DNA from: Glossina fuscipes
Taxonomy: Eukaryota > Arthropoda > Insecta > Diptera > Glossinidae
Length of the DNA stretch: 64,000 bases
Direction: 5' to 3'
Assembly (NCBI RefSeq): GCF_014805625.2
Contig: NW_023998415.1
Coordinates: forward strand, 38,397,131-38,461,130
In this document: in pieces, positions 24,111 through 35,885 of the stretch
How positions within the stretch are numbered: position 1 is the first letter of the stretch
Layout: the number at the start of each line of letters is the position of its first letter
Made by a program: the position numbers and the translations under genes
Notes under the pieces: generated by a model
The model's input: only the letters and a program-made list of their open reading frames with translations
Database searches by the model: none
Told to the model about the DNA's origin: nothing

Positions 24111-26019
24111 AAAAATTCACATTAAATCTCTAAGATGCATTAATACTATGGTAATAGTAACAGTAACCGCGGCAGTATAAAGTGGGATACAATTAGCGTT
24201 GGTATGATCGAATTAATAGGCGGTGCGTGTAGAAGATTTTGCCCCAGCCAGAGTATGACTTTGATAATTTTCTTTTAATTAACTTCAATTCTATAGTTAC
24301 GCTTTATAGCATTCGCAATACGTTCCTTCTTACATTCGCTAGACTAGTGTTCAGCATGATATACGAAGCAAATATCATTGTCACAATCCTTTGCATAGTG
24401 ATTAAGTTTTGCTGACTTTAAAGCATGCTGTTACTTCAGCATCCTCATAAACTCTGCAATTATCCCCTCTAATCCGCATAATCTATTTAGAGTACGTATT
24501 TTGGAAAATATAACAAGGAATTTTCGCTCGTTAGTTTTTTCAAAGTGCTTGCATTCAAGAATTTGCAGTGATTTAATACTTTCAGCTACTTGTTCCATCC
24601 CTTTGGTATTCCGCTCATATCACATTTGTCTACGAATCACTATTTTCATTATCTTCACCTCATTCTTTTCAACCGCATTCTAATATTCATTTCATTCATT
24701 ATTCATTAGCAGACTCTTATTTCTTCGGGCTACCTCACTAATCTCTTTTAATGCCACATCGACATTTTAAATGTAGGTGATAAAGTCATAACATTTGAAC
24801 CTGTCGTACTTATTAGCCAATAAAGTTTTTGCTGAATAATCATTCAACCCGGAGCACTTTGGCGCACAATGAAAAATTTTACCGCACACACATTAACATC
24901 TGTTGCGCATCCTCTCCCCTAATCGCATCTCAATACTTTACACACTTAATCGCTTACATTCTTGAAGAAGAGTCATATAGTTATGTGCAAAAAAGTGAAG
25001 AATTTATTTGCGTTTCCTTTATCCTTGATCGTAGCCGTACATTCATTTATTTTATATTTTCATTACAAGTGTTAACTGAACGCAGGATTTGTCGAGAACT
25101 TAATAAATAATCTTCTATTCATTTCGAGCAAAAAATGAACCAATCACTCTCCTTTTTGTTCTGAGGCGGTTAAAAAAGGGTTTAGCCACGCAATCGCCAA
25201 CGTCTCTAATCTATAATAGGTAAAACAATTGTTATTGCTGACAAAAAAAAAAAAATAGTCCGTTAAAATCTATTATATATAATAGTCCGTTAAAAGCTAT
25301 TACAGATGGGTTTAATCTTTGATGATATGATTGATTTCGTTTTCGGAAAAGGAATAAGACGAGGTAGTCTGAGGTAGTTTTTTAACTTTCTAAACCAGAC
25401 CGTAGATTACATTTACTTCAGGTGCGACAAAATAATTGCAATCAGTTTATCTAAAGCATTTTTACATTTCAATTCAAAAGAATGACCATAGGAACAAGCG
25501 AAAAAATTATAATCGCTTCACAGCGAACCACTATTAAATCCTGTCTACGTTCAATATATGATTGTGAAACTCAATTTTTTATTACATTTTAGCATGAAAA
25601 GCCAACTTTAATCATACTTTCATCATATCATAATCTCATTACATGATAGCTGTTAAGAGAAAGTCGTCGACAGCTTGAATTGATGCCTCGGACATATTTC
25701 CAAGACACCTGTTTATGCTCATAGTCAACTCGCTTATAAATCTGCTCAATTTGAATGCAACTAGGCAAGCTTGCGTTAAATACGCTCCCGCTGTTTCCGA
25801 AAAGGAAAAATTGCGAAGGCTATACGGGTGCTAAACAAAAATTGTGTCTAACGTGGATAAGTACACTCGTCCGAAAAATATTCCAATATAGTGTATCTTT
25901 GTACTAATGGAAACAGACATTTTCTAGTTGCTCACATTTGGCTACTTACTCAAAGAAGCCTTACGTTGAAAAAATCAATTTTAAAAAATTTCTTTAAAAA
26001 ATTTTCCTCCATTTTATAC
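24111..26019. other. Unassigned stretch
   Basis: No supported gene. The short open frames at 24501-24683 and 24829-25110 (plus) lack domain motifs. Near 25250-25310 a short block, tagtccgttaaaa.ctatta, occurs twice in tandem. Confidence 0.4.
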
Positions 26020-26500
26020 GCACCACTGTAGGGATGGAGATATATTCATTTTGTTTTTTTCTATAATGTATGTCTGTAATGTAAACCCCAAAAGGAATAT
26101 TCACAAACCCTATAAAGTAAACGTCTTCTTCTTGATCAACGTGAAATTCTGATTAAGCCATGTCAGCCCGTCTGTGTGTTATTGGCACGCTCCTGGTCGT
26201 GAAAATTGGAAATATCGACTTCAAATTTGGTAGAAACCTTGGATAATTTTGCATGCCGATTGCTATTCAAAATGGGCCAAATTGATCGGAACGAAAGCGC
26301 GCAATGGAGCGTAAACTGAACACGAGCAAGTTTTTTTTTAACAAAAATTTTTGAATTTTCGCTCATTACTCGGACATTGTAAAGTGGGAAGGCTGATGAA
26401 TTTCACATTTACTTTACGAAACACTCTACTCTTTGCATGTAAAAATCGACCATGCCCATATAAAGTTACGAATAATTTAATTTCAATTTTTTCACTTTTT
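26020..26500 (-). repeat. Dispersed repeat family M, copy 4
   Basis: Plus-strand reading: aaaccctataaagtaaacgt (about 26105), ttgatcaacgtgaaattctgatt (about 26133), cccgtctgtgtg, cgtgaaaattggaaatatcg, then cttcaaatttggtagaaacc, attgctattcaaaatgggcc (about 26260-26280) and gaccatgcccatataaag (about 26450). This is the best copy for the middle part of the family. The minus-strand ORF inside it is a shadow. Confidence 0.65.
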
Positions 26501-27639
26501 TGACTTTTTAAGCTTATTCATCCATACGGCAAACGAGACAGAATGTTTACAATTATTTTGTACACACCTTCAAATAACGATATATTATCTACATAAAAAT
26601 GGATTGATGTTAAAATGAATATGGTAGACAGCGCGATTAATTTTTGTTAAATAATACCAGCGATAAGGGTGATCAAATCAAAGAACTTGTAGTGTAGAAT
26701 GCGAAAAGCATAGTAATAGGTATGCGAGTTATGGCACTCGCCGAATATATAACTTTTTTACTTGGCATTTGATCGAATGCCTTTAATGCATATTTGCGTC
26801 AATGACAAACGGAATACCGAAATGAGTATAACCTTAAAACATAATGGCGGCGAATAAAACAAGAAAGAGTTTTTTATAAAAATATTTCCCCTATGCACAT
26901 AAATATACAACAAGTAAATATCTTCTGTCTATGCTCACATATGTATATTAATACACCATGTGCAATATACTTTAGTTTCGCTTTCGGGCGAATTAAATAT
27001 TTGTTTTTGTTTCTGTGTTTGTTTTTTTTTTGTTTTTATTCAGATATCCACACAAATACATGAACATATGCGAAAGAATATAAATCAAAGCAGCCAGAGA
27101 GAGTGTATCCGGTTACTATTTCAAATTCAATTTCCGTTAATGTTTTTTATTTAGAATGTTTTGAATGGAATAATAAAATATAAAATCAAGCGTCGACGAC
27201 TGAATAAAAATGAAAGATAAAAAGGAAAAATGAAAAAAAAGTGCAAAAAAACTAGATAATTATTATGAACACGCAGAAAGGAAAAGGCTTTAGAGTGTTC
27301 AGCTTTCTAAAATTATTTGTAACACTTTCGGGCGGATCTTCCGTAAAATGAAAAATTTCTACAAATATTTTTTTATTGAATGAAATACGACAATGCACCT
27401 AAAACATTACAAAGACTTTCAAAGTCAAGAGTCAGTCCTATTTAAATTCTGTCTATCTGTCCATCTGTTCAATGTTGTGTTACGAAATACAAGCATTTGC
27501 CATTCCCATACAAGTGTATCTTGTCTTAAAAAAAATAAAAAATAAAATGCTAAGCAAATTCAATGTAATTTTATATCTTTTTGTTTCTCATTTTCTTTGT
27601 AAATTATTTTCTTGAGCGATCATTTTCATTGTATTTCAT
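26501..27639. other. Unassigned AT-rich stretch
   Basis: No coding, RNA or mobile signature that I can support. Confidence 0.4.
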
Positions 27640-28700
27640 TTCTTCTTTATTCATTTATTAAGTAACTGCAAAGTCATAGGCCCATTACTTACTTACATCG
27701 AGACATTTCATGTGCAAAAAAGAAATTATAACATAAATGACTTTATATAGACGTCAACTAGATTGCTGCTAATGTAGTCATCTTGCTTCATAAACTTCAT
27801 AATCGTCAATGCCTACCAGCAATAAAATATCCATTATGAGTTTAGCAATGCGAGAAATTTCCTTCTAAACGTATTCAAGGAATCATCGAAGAATTTCAAA
27901 TTCAACGCTAACGCATTCCAATATTTAGCTACACGAACAGAACAAAAAAAAAGCGCTCGGCTGATGAGTTAGATAAAGACGCTATTAATATAAAGGACGT
28001 TCTAAACGATTCGTAAAAATGTATTTGTTTAGTTAAGAGACTTGAGCATCGAGTTTAAATGATTTTGTAGAGTTAGGTATACAATCTCGATTTTAGATAA
28101 TCGAGAAAGGAGAATTTTAAGAAAGCGTTAACGAAGGAGGAGATATGGTCTCTAAGTTTAACGTTATAAACACCGTGTATTAGAGGATTAATAATACTTT
28201 GAAGCCTATCTAAGGCATACCATCGGCATCCAAAGAAGATTTCAGTACATTAGAGGTAGGTGTAGGATTAAAGCGTAAGACAAACTTTTACAGAGACATT
28301 GTCAACGTGAGGTACAAAGTTGAGTTTGCGATCGAGGATTATTTCAAGGCATTGCATTGAATCTACAAGATCAATGGAATACCCAGATATTTTACGTATG
28401 GTAAGGTTGGTTTGGTAAGGTTGAATGATCCAGCACGGGGAGAATTGTAAACTAAGGCTTTCGTCTTACCGGACTCAATACAAAGCGTATAGTCTGCCAT
28501 CCAGGAGTTAACAATTGCTAAAGACTCGTTAATATTGTTTTCGACTGAATGCAAATTATTTGCATTATCTCTATAAAGCAGAAAGATGTCATCTGGATAA
28601 GCGAAAAAAGGCCCGTTGTTATCAACCAAACCCCCAAGAACGTTAATGAAAAGATTAAACAAATAGGGGACCTGAAATGAACCCAAACATCAAGGTTTCT
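27640..28700 (-). mobile_element. LINE relic, reverse transcriptase to 3' end (jockey/CR1-like)
   Basis: Minus strand. The longest open part (28686-28363) reads as the palm domain of a non-LTR reverse transcriptase: VPYLFNLFINVLGG, then FFAYPDDIFLLYRDN at about 28608-28564, SWMADYTLCIESGKTKALVY, and KYLGIPL. The catalytic YADD is here YPDD, so the enzyme would be dead even without the frameshifts. Downstream, with further frame changes, come SYLLCTEIFFGCRWYALDRLQ- and VYNVKLRDHIS-like blocks (about 28250-28130). A final VAKYWNALALNLKFFDDS-like block (about 27935-27880) is the usual C-terminal signature of such LINEs, and an AT-rich 3' UTR runs to about 27640. The 5' part (endonuclease, start of RT) is missing. 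A frame at 28709-29008 may be part of it, but I cannot prove this. Confidence 0.75.
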
Positions 28701-29009
28701 TACTTGTTTTAAAGACAAATTAAAAAAAAATTTAACCAATTTCTAGCAAATCGCACAAACTTAATATGGTCCTCTACCATAAGTAGTGGGACGTATAAAA
28801 GCAAAACGCCTGACATACTTCGCTGTGCATTACTTCTCCTATCCCTTAGGTGGAACATCAAGTCCGTGAAGAAGTCTTGCTCTCGCAAAGCATATGCCAC
28901 CGAGTGAAAACAGGGAGTGAAACACAAGAAGTGATGACCGCTAATAACAACGTAGAGATTAGTACATTCCAGTTTAGTCAGGGTAACATTTCCTAAGCAA
29001 GTTTTCATT

Positions 29010-30930
29010 ATACGTAAGCATATTCTCTGCTGATGCGTATATTCTTCGTCCCAATTGGGTCAGCATAATACTTAAAAAAATCGCGACATATCACACGCAG
29101 CTGTTCCCGAGAATAGGACGGCCGTGAGTATTCAACTTTACGGCTTATGGTAATAATTCGCTTAATAGGCTTGAGATTTAAATATCATAAGGCATCTACT
29201 GTTCATCATAAATAAGAATTCAGCAGCACTCACTATCTTTTAAATTAAGCAAGAAAAATGGAATTGTTTAACAAATAGTTTAACGTATTGAAAGAACTGA
29301 CAAAGTACGTCCGGTACACTTTCCAGAATAATCTATATCATCGCGTAGAGCTTAATAAAGTACATTCAGATGGAAAACTCATAGTTTTTTCACTACCTTC
29401 TACTTAGTAACTAGTAAGTTACACGGTCACACTCGGAAAACAGTGCGATAGTACATATCCAAGATTCTTTCTTGTCAAAACGTAGTCCTCTTAATTTTTA
29501 CGTTTAAAGCATATTTTTGCAATGTCAGTGTCCTTGTATGCAATGATATATATATTTTTATTGTACATATAAATGTATATGTATATCTATGTGTATAGAT
29601 GTCAATTGACTTAAATAAACATATCATATATGTGTACATATGCACACACATCCATATGCTTTTCAGATAACTAAAAGCATTTCATGTTTGTTGGAAAATG
29701 TGAAAATGGTTTTTTAAAAAAGATTTTATGGTTTATTTATGGCCATACATAGTATGCTCTGTCTATATACATGTTGTAAACTTTACAGGCTTGTTAGAAT
29801 ATATTTGCGTACGTTAGTAATTTTACAAGAGGTGCTGTGCTTGAAAGATCGTATTGAAAATTATATAAGAGACTCTACCAATAAAATCAAATTTTTTTTT
29901 GCTGATGTCAATTATTTTAATATTTAATAAAATAAAGGTACACTAATTTCGTCATTCCCTGTTTAATATTTAGCAACGTCTCTGTCGGACGTTAGATATA
30001 CTATATGTAAATTTTTTATTGGTATAAATTTCTTACTTGACGGCAGCTCATCTGTTTACATTTTCGAAATTTAAAATTTTTGAAAATGAAGTTTAAAGTT
30101 CAAACTGCAAGAACGACTTTAACAACAAGAGCGAAGAAAAGTTTTAATCGAAACTGAACGTTTGCGATATATGTTTTGTTATATGCATATAATATAACAT
30201 AATATATGGATAGTCCCAGCGTGATAGTAATATTCTCCATATTCAACAAAGGCAACGGGCGTAAAGAGATGCGGTCTAAGCCAAATATATTTTTCGTTCT
30301 TAATTAACAAAGATTAAAACTTCATAAGGTATGCCTATCGGCTGTATTTTAAAATATATTTGATCTTAACGACAAATGCTGCAGAATGCTCTTAACGTGT
30401 AGTTTGCCTTTTGAAATATCGATTTAATATTAAAAGCAGAAATGGGCAAGTCACTTTTGCAATAAATGATTGCATCATTGAAGGAAAGTGGTTCATTTAA
30501 AAGTTTTAAAAATTTATTATTGAAGCTATTAAAAAGTTTCACAAGAAAGTAAAGCATATTAGAAATGCCACTTTAGGGCTAAGTAACTTCAGCTGCTGAC
30601 CATTGTAAGGTGGAACGAAGTGGATAAAGGGATCTATGGCAAAATATTTTCGAACCCCCCCCCCGCTGCCCCCTCTCCCTCTCTCTTTCTCTATCTCTCA
30701 CTCTCACTCCCTTCCTCTGTCAAGATTTTCTTTCTTTGCATATTCAAGTACTATGGAGATCCGACATTCACATTAAGTCAGGAGATCTATGCAAGAGATC
30801 TAGGATCTTATCAGCTTGGAAATTAAAAATCTCTCGAGAAGAATTGTATGGACATCAAAAAAGAATGGTTAGTCCAAATGGAATAATAGCCTTAAGTACT
30901 ATATGAATTTATGCAAAGTTATATAGCTGA
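29010..30930. other. Unassigned stretch
   Basis: AT-rich sequence with a pyrimidine-rich patch at 30651-30725 (a C run, then CT/CTCT repeats). No gene or element recognised. Confidence 0.4.
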
Positions 30931-31089
30931 GAATTCGTAGGAGGAACGAGTGCCAGGTGCCCATGAAATGTTTGCCCAAGCAGTAAACTTCCGAGATGCT
31001 GAGGCAGAATGCCCTTATCCTTACAGCTTCGGACATCCATCTTGGGTAGTTTCGAGGTGATTGCTATTGCCGCAAATTTGGGTCGTCTC

Positions 31090-31292
31090 TTACCACCAGC
31101 GACTATTATGCGCTCGCAAATCTGAAAAGAAAGTTCCAGGAAAAATGAATTGAATCAAATAATAAACTCATAGCGGAAACTGAAGCATATTTTCACGGTT
31201 TTCACAAATCACTCTTTAAAAAGGATATTGAATTTTCTTGAAGCGATATACTAGCTGTATCTCTTTTAAAAGAACACCATCTTAATGAATAA
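31090..31292 (+). mobile_element. Mariner transposase relic, C-terminal fragment (element 1)
   Basis: The plus strand gives TSDYYALANLKRKFQEK, a stop, IESNN, then KLIAETEAYFHGFHKSLFKK and DIEF, and after a frame break a segment ending HLNE and a TAA at 31290-31292. This is the standard mariner C-terminus: the SDYhLF motif carrying the third catalytic Asp, an ETEAYFxGxxKSxxKxGI helix, and a short tail. The N-terminal two thirds are not recognisable upstream, though 30930-31090 is GC-richer and may be remnant. It has at least one in-frame stop and one frameshift. It is on the same strand as the second mariner that begins 63 bp further on and is from a different mariner lineage. Confidence 0.7.
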
Positions 31293-31354
31293 AGTCGAAC
31301 TTTGCATAAAAAAGATATAAATATTTTTTTCGAGAAATGTTGACCATTGTAATA

Positions 31355-31374
31355 GGTGCTTGCGTTAATTTTGA
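31355..31374 (+). repeat. Left terminal inverted repeat, mariner element 2
   Basis: 20 bp, pairs with 32039-32058 with one mismatch (g/a at the tenth base). Confidence 0.85.
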
Positions 31375-31559
31375 GAAACGACTTATACAGGTAAAAATGT
31401 TAAAGCATGCACAACGATTAAATTCAATGATTTTGACCCTTCTATACCTAAAATAACAGTTTTTAATTTAGTATTGTTAAGATATTCAGTGTATACGGAT
31501 GCTAGCCATGGAACGCTGAAAATATCATTTTCAACATTGATTACTTGTGTTGTTTGATT

Positions 31560-31985
31560 TGAAGCAATTTCCTACCGAAGCTCATCGAACACTTTTAGAA
31601 GCTTATAGCGATGTTGCTCCATCATATCCCAATTGCCGGTTTTGGTTTCAACCGTTTAAAAGTATTGACACGAATTGACTGAAGATGTCATTTTTGGACT
31701 AGTTGTTGTAAGAGCTGTCAACAATACACCGTTGCAATTCGAATACGATATTCTGCCAAACCCAGGGCACTCACCAGATGTATCGCCTCCTGATTACCAC
31801 TTGTTCAGATGGATGCAGCATGGTTTGGCTAGCACGCGATTCCGTAAAGTTGAAAAAGTGCGAAGATGGGTCGATGATTCAGTGACTCGCTACCAAAATT
31901 AATATCGTTCTTCCAACGCGGTGTCGCCATGTTGCCAGAAAAAGGGGAAAGATTTGTAGAAAATGGTGGAAAATATTTTGATTAA
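31560..31985 (+). pseudogene. Defective mariner transposase
   Basis: The coding remnant inside element 2. The N-terminal part (after an EAHRTLLEAY motif) is fused by an internal deletion at about 31665 to the C-terminal catalytic part. The intact active-site segment is HSPD..PPDYHLF; the first catalytic Asp region and most of the linker are deleted. A frameshift after about 31900 moves the last 25 codons to another frame, where GVAMLPEKGERF-like sequence continues to a TGA/TAA at 31980-31985. Family function: cut-and-paste transposition at TA. This copy is inactive. Confidence 0.8.
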
Positions 31986-32038
31986 TATATATTGTACCAA
32001 CTTTTCTCATTGACTTCATTTTTTAAGTGAAAAAATTG

Positions 32039-32058
32039 TCAAAATTAATGCAAGCACC
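32039..32058 (-). repeat. Right terminal inverted repeat, mariner element 2
   Basis: Reads tcaaaattaatgcaagcacc on the plus strand, followed by TA. Confidence 0.85.
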
Positions 32059-32060
32059 TA

Positions 32061-33320
32061 ATATTATGTATAGAGAACAAGTATTTCCTTATATTGTACG
32101 ATATCATCATGCAAATGCGCCAAAGCATCAATCTAAATATACCGAGGGAAATCTAATAAACTTTATGCATTTCAAATTGAAATTCATATCCTCAAGGGAT
32201 AGAATATGACAACAATTGTACAACAATTATTACTGTGTGAATTTTTATGATTCTTTACACTATATGTACTGTAAACAAATACTTAAATTAATATCTTCTT
32301 ATTAAAAGAAATTTTAAATTTAATTAAAATAATTATCAGATTCTCGCTTACAGCATTATAAGCTGGAATATATTGTAAAGTCTTACTTACTTACTAACTG
32401 CCCTCACAATATGAAAGGACGGAAGCTTATTTATTTCAATCTTTAAAGAATCAGAAGGTATTACTTTTATTATAAAGTTTTCATTTTTTTACGGTAAGTG
32501 CTTATGGCACTTAGACCATAATTTTATTTTGGAAAATCTCAGTTGTTCGTGTACCTTATTGTAACGAAATTTTTAATAATTTACTAATGAGTTTAAGTTA
32601 CAATATTCAACAAGATTTTATTTACAGTATCGGTTGATAAGTGGGCCAGTTTCTGCGTACTTTCACATAATATCTATCCGGATCTAAATTTAATAAAATT
32701 AAGTTTTTGAATAATTCGTCGTCGCTTTAGTGAATGCTCGTCACTAATATTCTTACCGCGATAAATTTTTATAATTTTAAAAAATGTTTCTTAATTTATT
32801 AGAGCATTAAATATAAGCTGAGAGCTATTTAATTGGATTAATACGACAAGGATTTTTCATTTTTATTACTATAACATAATACTTTGTAAGAATAAGAACA
32901 AAAAGAGAAACCACATCTTTACACTCAAGTGAATTTAAATTAAAATCCGGCATAAATCAGCAAATCGAAATAGAAAAAATCCCAATCACTAATAAATTAA
33001 TAATAAAAAAAATAAATAAATAAATAAAACTTTATCGTACAACCAAAGAACTAAACAAATTTAAGTGTCGTCAAACGTTTATTCCCAAAGTAATAAAACT
33101 CAAGAGTATCGACTATTGCGCTCCAAAACAAAAGCGAAAGAGAATTGCAAAAATTTTAAAATAGAAAAGTGATTTTTGTATTTTTTTTTTTTTTTTCTCA
33201 TAATTTAGTTCAATGTCAATTCAATTTTGATACTTGCTACAGCCAGAGACAACGAAATCACAAGATGGTGCAACATTTAGTTCAAAACTCAAACTAGCAA
33301 GTCATTACAGACTTATTGCG
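32061..33320. other. Unassigned AT-rich stretch
   Basis: Very A/T-rich with (AAAT)n-like sequence near 33002-33028 and poly(T) near 33181-33196. No feature supported. Confidence 0.4.
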
Positions 33321-33322
33321 TT

Positions 33323-33860
33323 CCTGTTATGAATAACAATAGCAACGCTTTTAATTAGCGGCTCTCTGTCAGGTTGGTCTTTCATTCAATCAGTACTTGT
33401 AGGGACATACGATCTCTGAATAGTTCCTTCATATGACATCGCATTCTCTCAAGCGATTGCAAAGCAACAACTTTTACAATTCTTTGTGAATATGCGCTAT
33501 AGTGTACATATAAGTGTGGATGTACGAAAACGACCAAACCGTATATATATATATATATATAATTTGTTTTCTTTTCATCGTTTATTTCACATTGAAGAAT
33601 TCTCGATTTTATGTTCATCAAATGCTTCGACAATTTCAGTTTTGATGAAAATTTTCATGTCAAGAAGGTAGGAATGAAGGAATTTTTTATCAATAAAAAA
33701 AGTTATGTTGCACCTTATTATATTTATGTTTATCTAATTTACTTATTCTTTTTATATATTTATAAATTATATTTGCTTATACATATATGTATATGACATA
33801 TATTTTTCAATTTTCCATATCGCGCATGATTTATAGCACACGGCGCCTATTTATGCTAAA
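33323..33860 (-). repeat. Repeat R3, copy 1 (most complete)
   Basis: Minus-strand order: aaataggcgccgtg and aaatcatgcgcgatatgg (about 33855-33810), gcaaatataa, aagtaaattagataaacataa (about 33750), a ttattgataaaaaattccttc block (about 33700), and ttgtcgaagcatttgatg (about 33630). These are followed by cgatgaaaagaaaa (about 33570), cgtacatccacactta, gagagaatgcgatgtcatatg (about 33450), and a terminal cgctaattaaaagcgttgct..ataacag near 33365-33323. The same blocks in order occur at 34.64, 43.3 and 47.8 kb. The element carries an (AT)n run (33541-33560). Class unknown; no clear terminal inverted repeats or target duplication. Confidence 0.7.
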
Positions 33861-34065
33861 CAATTAAATAAATTCTTATCTTATTTTTGTACAATACGAC
33901 TCTTAACGTAAAGTTCAGTAAATGGCATCTAAGCTCGCTGTCGTCATCTTTCGTGTTAAAGCAATCGCTCATTTTCTCCGTAATCTTATCAAAAACTGAT
34001 TTTCCAATACCTAATTTATGTTCTGTATTCTGCTGCGTGCATATCATGCTGGTACCGCCTGGCAT
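33856..34065 (-). CDS. Short coding-like ORF directly upstream of R3 copy 1
   Basis: ATG at 34065 on the minus strand, 69 codons, product MPGGTSMICTQQNTEHKLG through a KSVFDKITEKMSDC and a DDDSELRCHLLNFTLR segment. Composition and codon pattern are more protein-like than neighbouring frames. It ends where the R3 repeat begins on the same strand, so it may be the tail of the coding region of the element whose 3' part is R3, or a last exon. No family recognised. No equivalent coding block was found upstream of the other R3 copies. Confidence 0.35.
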   Translation of the reverse strand: MPGGTSMICTQQNTEHKLGIGKSVFDKITEKMSDCFNTKDDDSELRCHLLNFTLRVVLYKNKIRIYLIV

Positions 34066-34639
34066 ATATTTTTAAAAAATATCCTCTTTTGCGATTTTTT
34101 AGCTATCGTGTTTCTTCACTGCAATTTTTGTGTTGCAGATTGCGCGCAGATTGCCTGTAAAATTTTATATTTTACACATAAGATACTTTTTTAAGACGTC
34201 TACATATATGATATATCCTTAAACGTATCTCCGTATTCATTCTTCCGTCTGCTGCCTTGCCCGCCTTGCCTTTCCGATATGCCCGCTTCATCTTAACAAT
34301 CAATATTAAAGTCGTTTTCTTACATATATATAAATGTCATCATATAACTACTGAGAATTTGGGTCGTAAATCCTTCTTTATTCGTCACTTGCTAGCTCTG
34401 TGTTATTCCTCCTCCCCCCTCCCCTCCTACTTGTTGATCCCGTCTGAAAACATATCATCGTCCTCTTTGCAGTTCAAGCATCTCAGGATATACATAGGCT
34501 TCACTTACTGCATTTATACCAAGTTACGGTACACTAATCAGAAAAGCGAAAAAAACAGTTCAAATTCCATAAGCTAGTATTAAGGACTAGTTTTTAATAT
34601 TTTACTCATTTATTTCATTATTTAACTCTAGAATATGAA

Positions 34640-34995
34640 AAATATAAGAATGATGTAATGTAAATAGGCGGTAGAGGTAAAATAAATCATATGTGATATG
34701 AAAAATTGAAATGACATTGAAAGCAAATACAATTAATAAATATATAAGTAATATAAGTAAATAAGATAAAGTTAAACATAATAAGCCAGAATATAATTTT
34801 TGTTAATAATAAAAAATTTCTTCATATTTCGTATTATGAAAATTTTTACTAAAATTTATTGAAGCACTGGGCAAACATAAAATTTATAATTCTTCAATTC
34901 TTCAAAATAAATGATGAGAAGAATAGAAGTTATATTTGCTATATACATAATGTTTGATTTTTTTTTCGTACATACTCACTTATATAAATATTGTT
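34640..34995 (+). repeat. Repeat R3, copy 2 (3'-truncated)
   Basis: Blocks: aaataggcggtagagg (about 34661), aaatcatatgtgatatg (about 34684), gaaagcaaatac, aagtaaataagataaag, aaaaatttcttcatatttc (about 34809-34830), aaaatttattgaagcactgggc (about 34851), aattcttcaaaat, and ttttcgtacatactcactta ending near 34990. The 3' third seen in copies 1, 3 and 4 is absent. Confidence 0.65.
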
Positions 34996-35780
34996 ATGAA
35001 ATTCGCTTTTCTAGGATACAGTTCGTATCACTGGATCGTGGATATTTTGTTCTAGAGAAATACACTTCAAAGTTCTTTTATTCGCATTGATGTACCTGAA
35101 CAGTAGGATCATTATTTTATGTTCCGCATGAGGCGCCTGCAAATACTCATTTGGTTTTTCCTTCTTTCGGGAATTTATTATTAGGGAAAATTACTTAGCT
35201 GAAATTAACTGGATTTGGGATTGTCGTAACAATATTATAGCGCATATACATCTACAAACACACAGGTTTGTATATGTTTTTGGGCATTGATTGTAAATCT
35301 TTTAGTTAACTCTAACTCCCATTTGTATGACGTACCTTAACGTACCTATTTAGCTGTGAGTTATGTATAGCATTCGTAATTCGAAATTTATTCCGAAAAA
35401 AAAATGGGAAAATAAGGGGCAAATTTGGCATTCGTTTGTTTACAATAACACAATCAATAACAAAATCATATAAATGTAAATAAACACAAAATTATATGAA
35501 ATTTTTATTATAAGTGAAACGAAGTAAAACAATTTCATATAATTCATATAAATATCACATTTTCATCTCTTAGGCAAATATTGAACTGTGAATTTGAACT
35601 TTGAATTTTAATATATAACTTGTTATAATTATTTTATATAACGTATTCATCGATTAGCACATGATTTTACAGAATGTATAAAAAAATCAATTCATGGCAA
35701 ATCAATCATAATTTTTTTTATTACATAAATAAAAGCTAACTTTTTAATTTTTATTCCTTATATCTATCTTTTAAGTGCAG
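34996..35780. other. Unassigned AT-rich stretch
   Basis: No feature supported. Confidence 0.4.
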
Positions 35781-35885
35781 AAAATATGCCGGCTCTTCTT
35801 TCCCTTCTCCATCATATACGACTCAATTCCGATGTTCCTAGAGAAACATCGACACTGTAGTTGGAATAAGTTTGTATTGATTCAG
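35781..35885 (+). CDS. Candidate internal exon, 35 codons
   Basis: A pyrimidine-containing acceptor (tatctatcttttaagtgcag, ending at 35780) precedes a 105-base block. It has one open frame in three, reading KICRLFFPFSIIYDSIPMFL and onwards to KFVLIQ, and ends at a donor-like CAG|GTAAAC at 35886. Length is a multiple of three, so it would keep frame in a transcript. GC content is above its surroundings. No family is recognised and there is no transcript evidence. It could be a real cassette exon of a host gene or chance. Confidence 0.3.

Larger units (their letters stand above)
31355..32058 (+). mobile_element. Mariner element 2, internally deleted, with intact terminal inverted repeats
   Basis: 704-bp Tc1/mariner DNA transposon. 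The left end ggtgcttgcgttaattttga (31355-31374) is the inverted complement of 32039-32058, with one mismatch, and TA lies directly outside each end (31353-31354, 32059-32060), the mariner target duplication. Inside, an N-terminal segment reads AHRTLLEAYSDVAPSYPNC then RFWFQPFKS (about 31578-31665), matching the HTH-to-linker part of the transposase. It then jumps to NNTPLQFEYDILPNPGHSPD and SPPDYHLFRWMQHG (about 31720-31830), the DD34D C-terminal part. A frameshifted LPEKGERFVENGGKYFD tail ends near 31983. About half of a normal 1.3-kb element, including the region of the first catalytic Asp, is missing. It cannot make transposase, but its ends could still be mobilised in trans. Confidence 0.85.

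Noticed and set aside
28709..29008. 99-codon minus-strand ORF upstream of the 28.4-kb RT fragment
   Set aside because: It lies where the N-terminal part of RT would be, but no RT motif is readable in any frame, so it is not added to the LINE.
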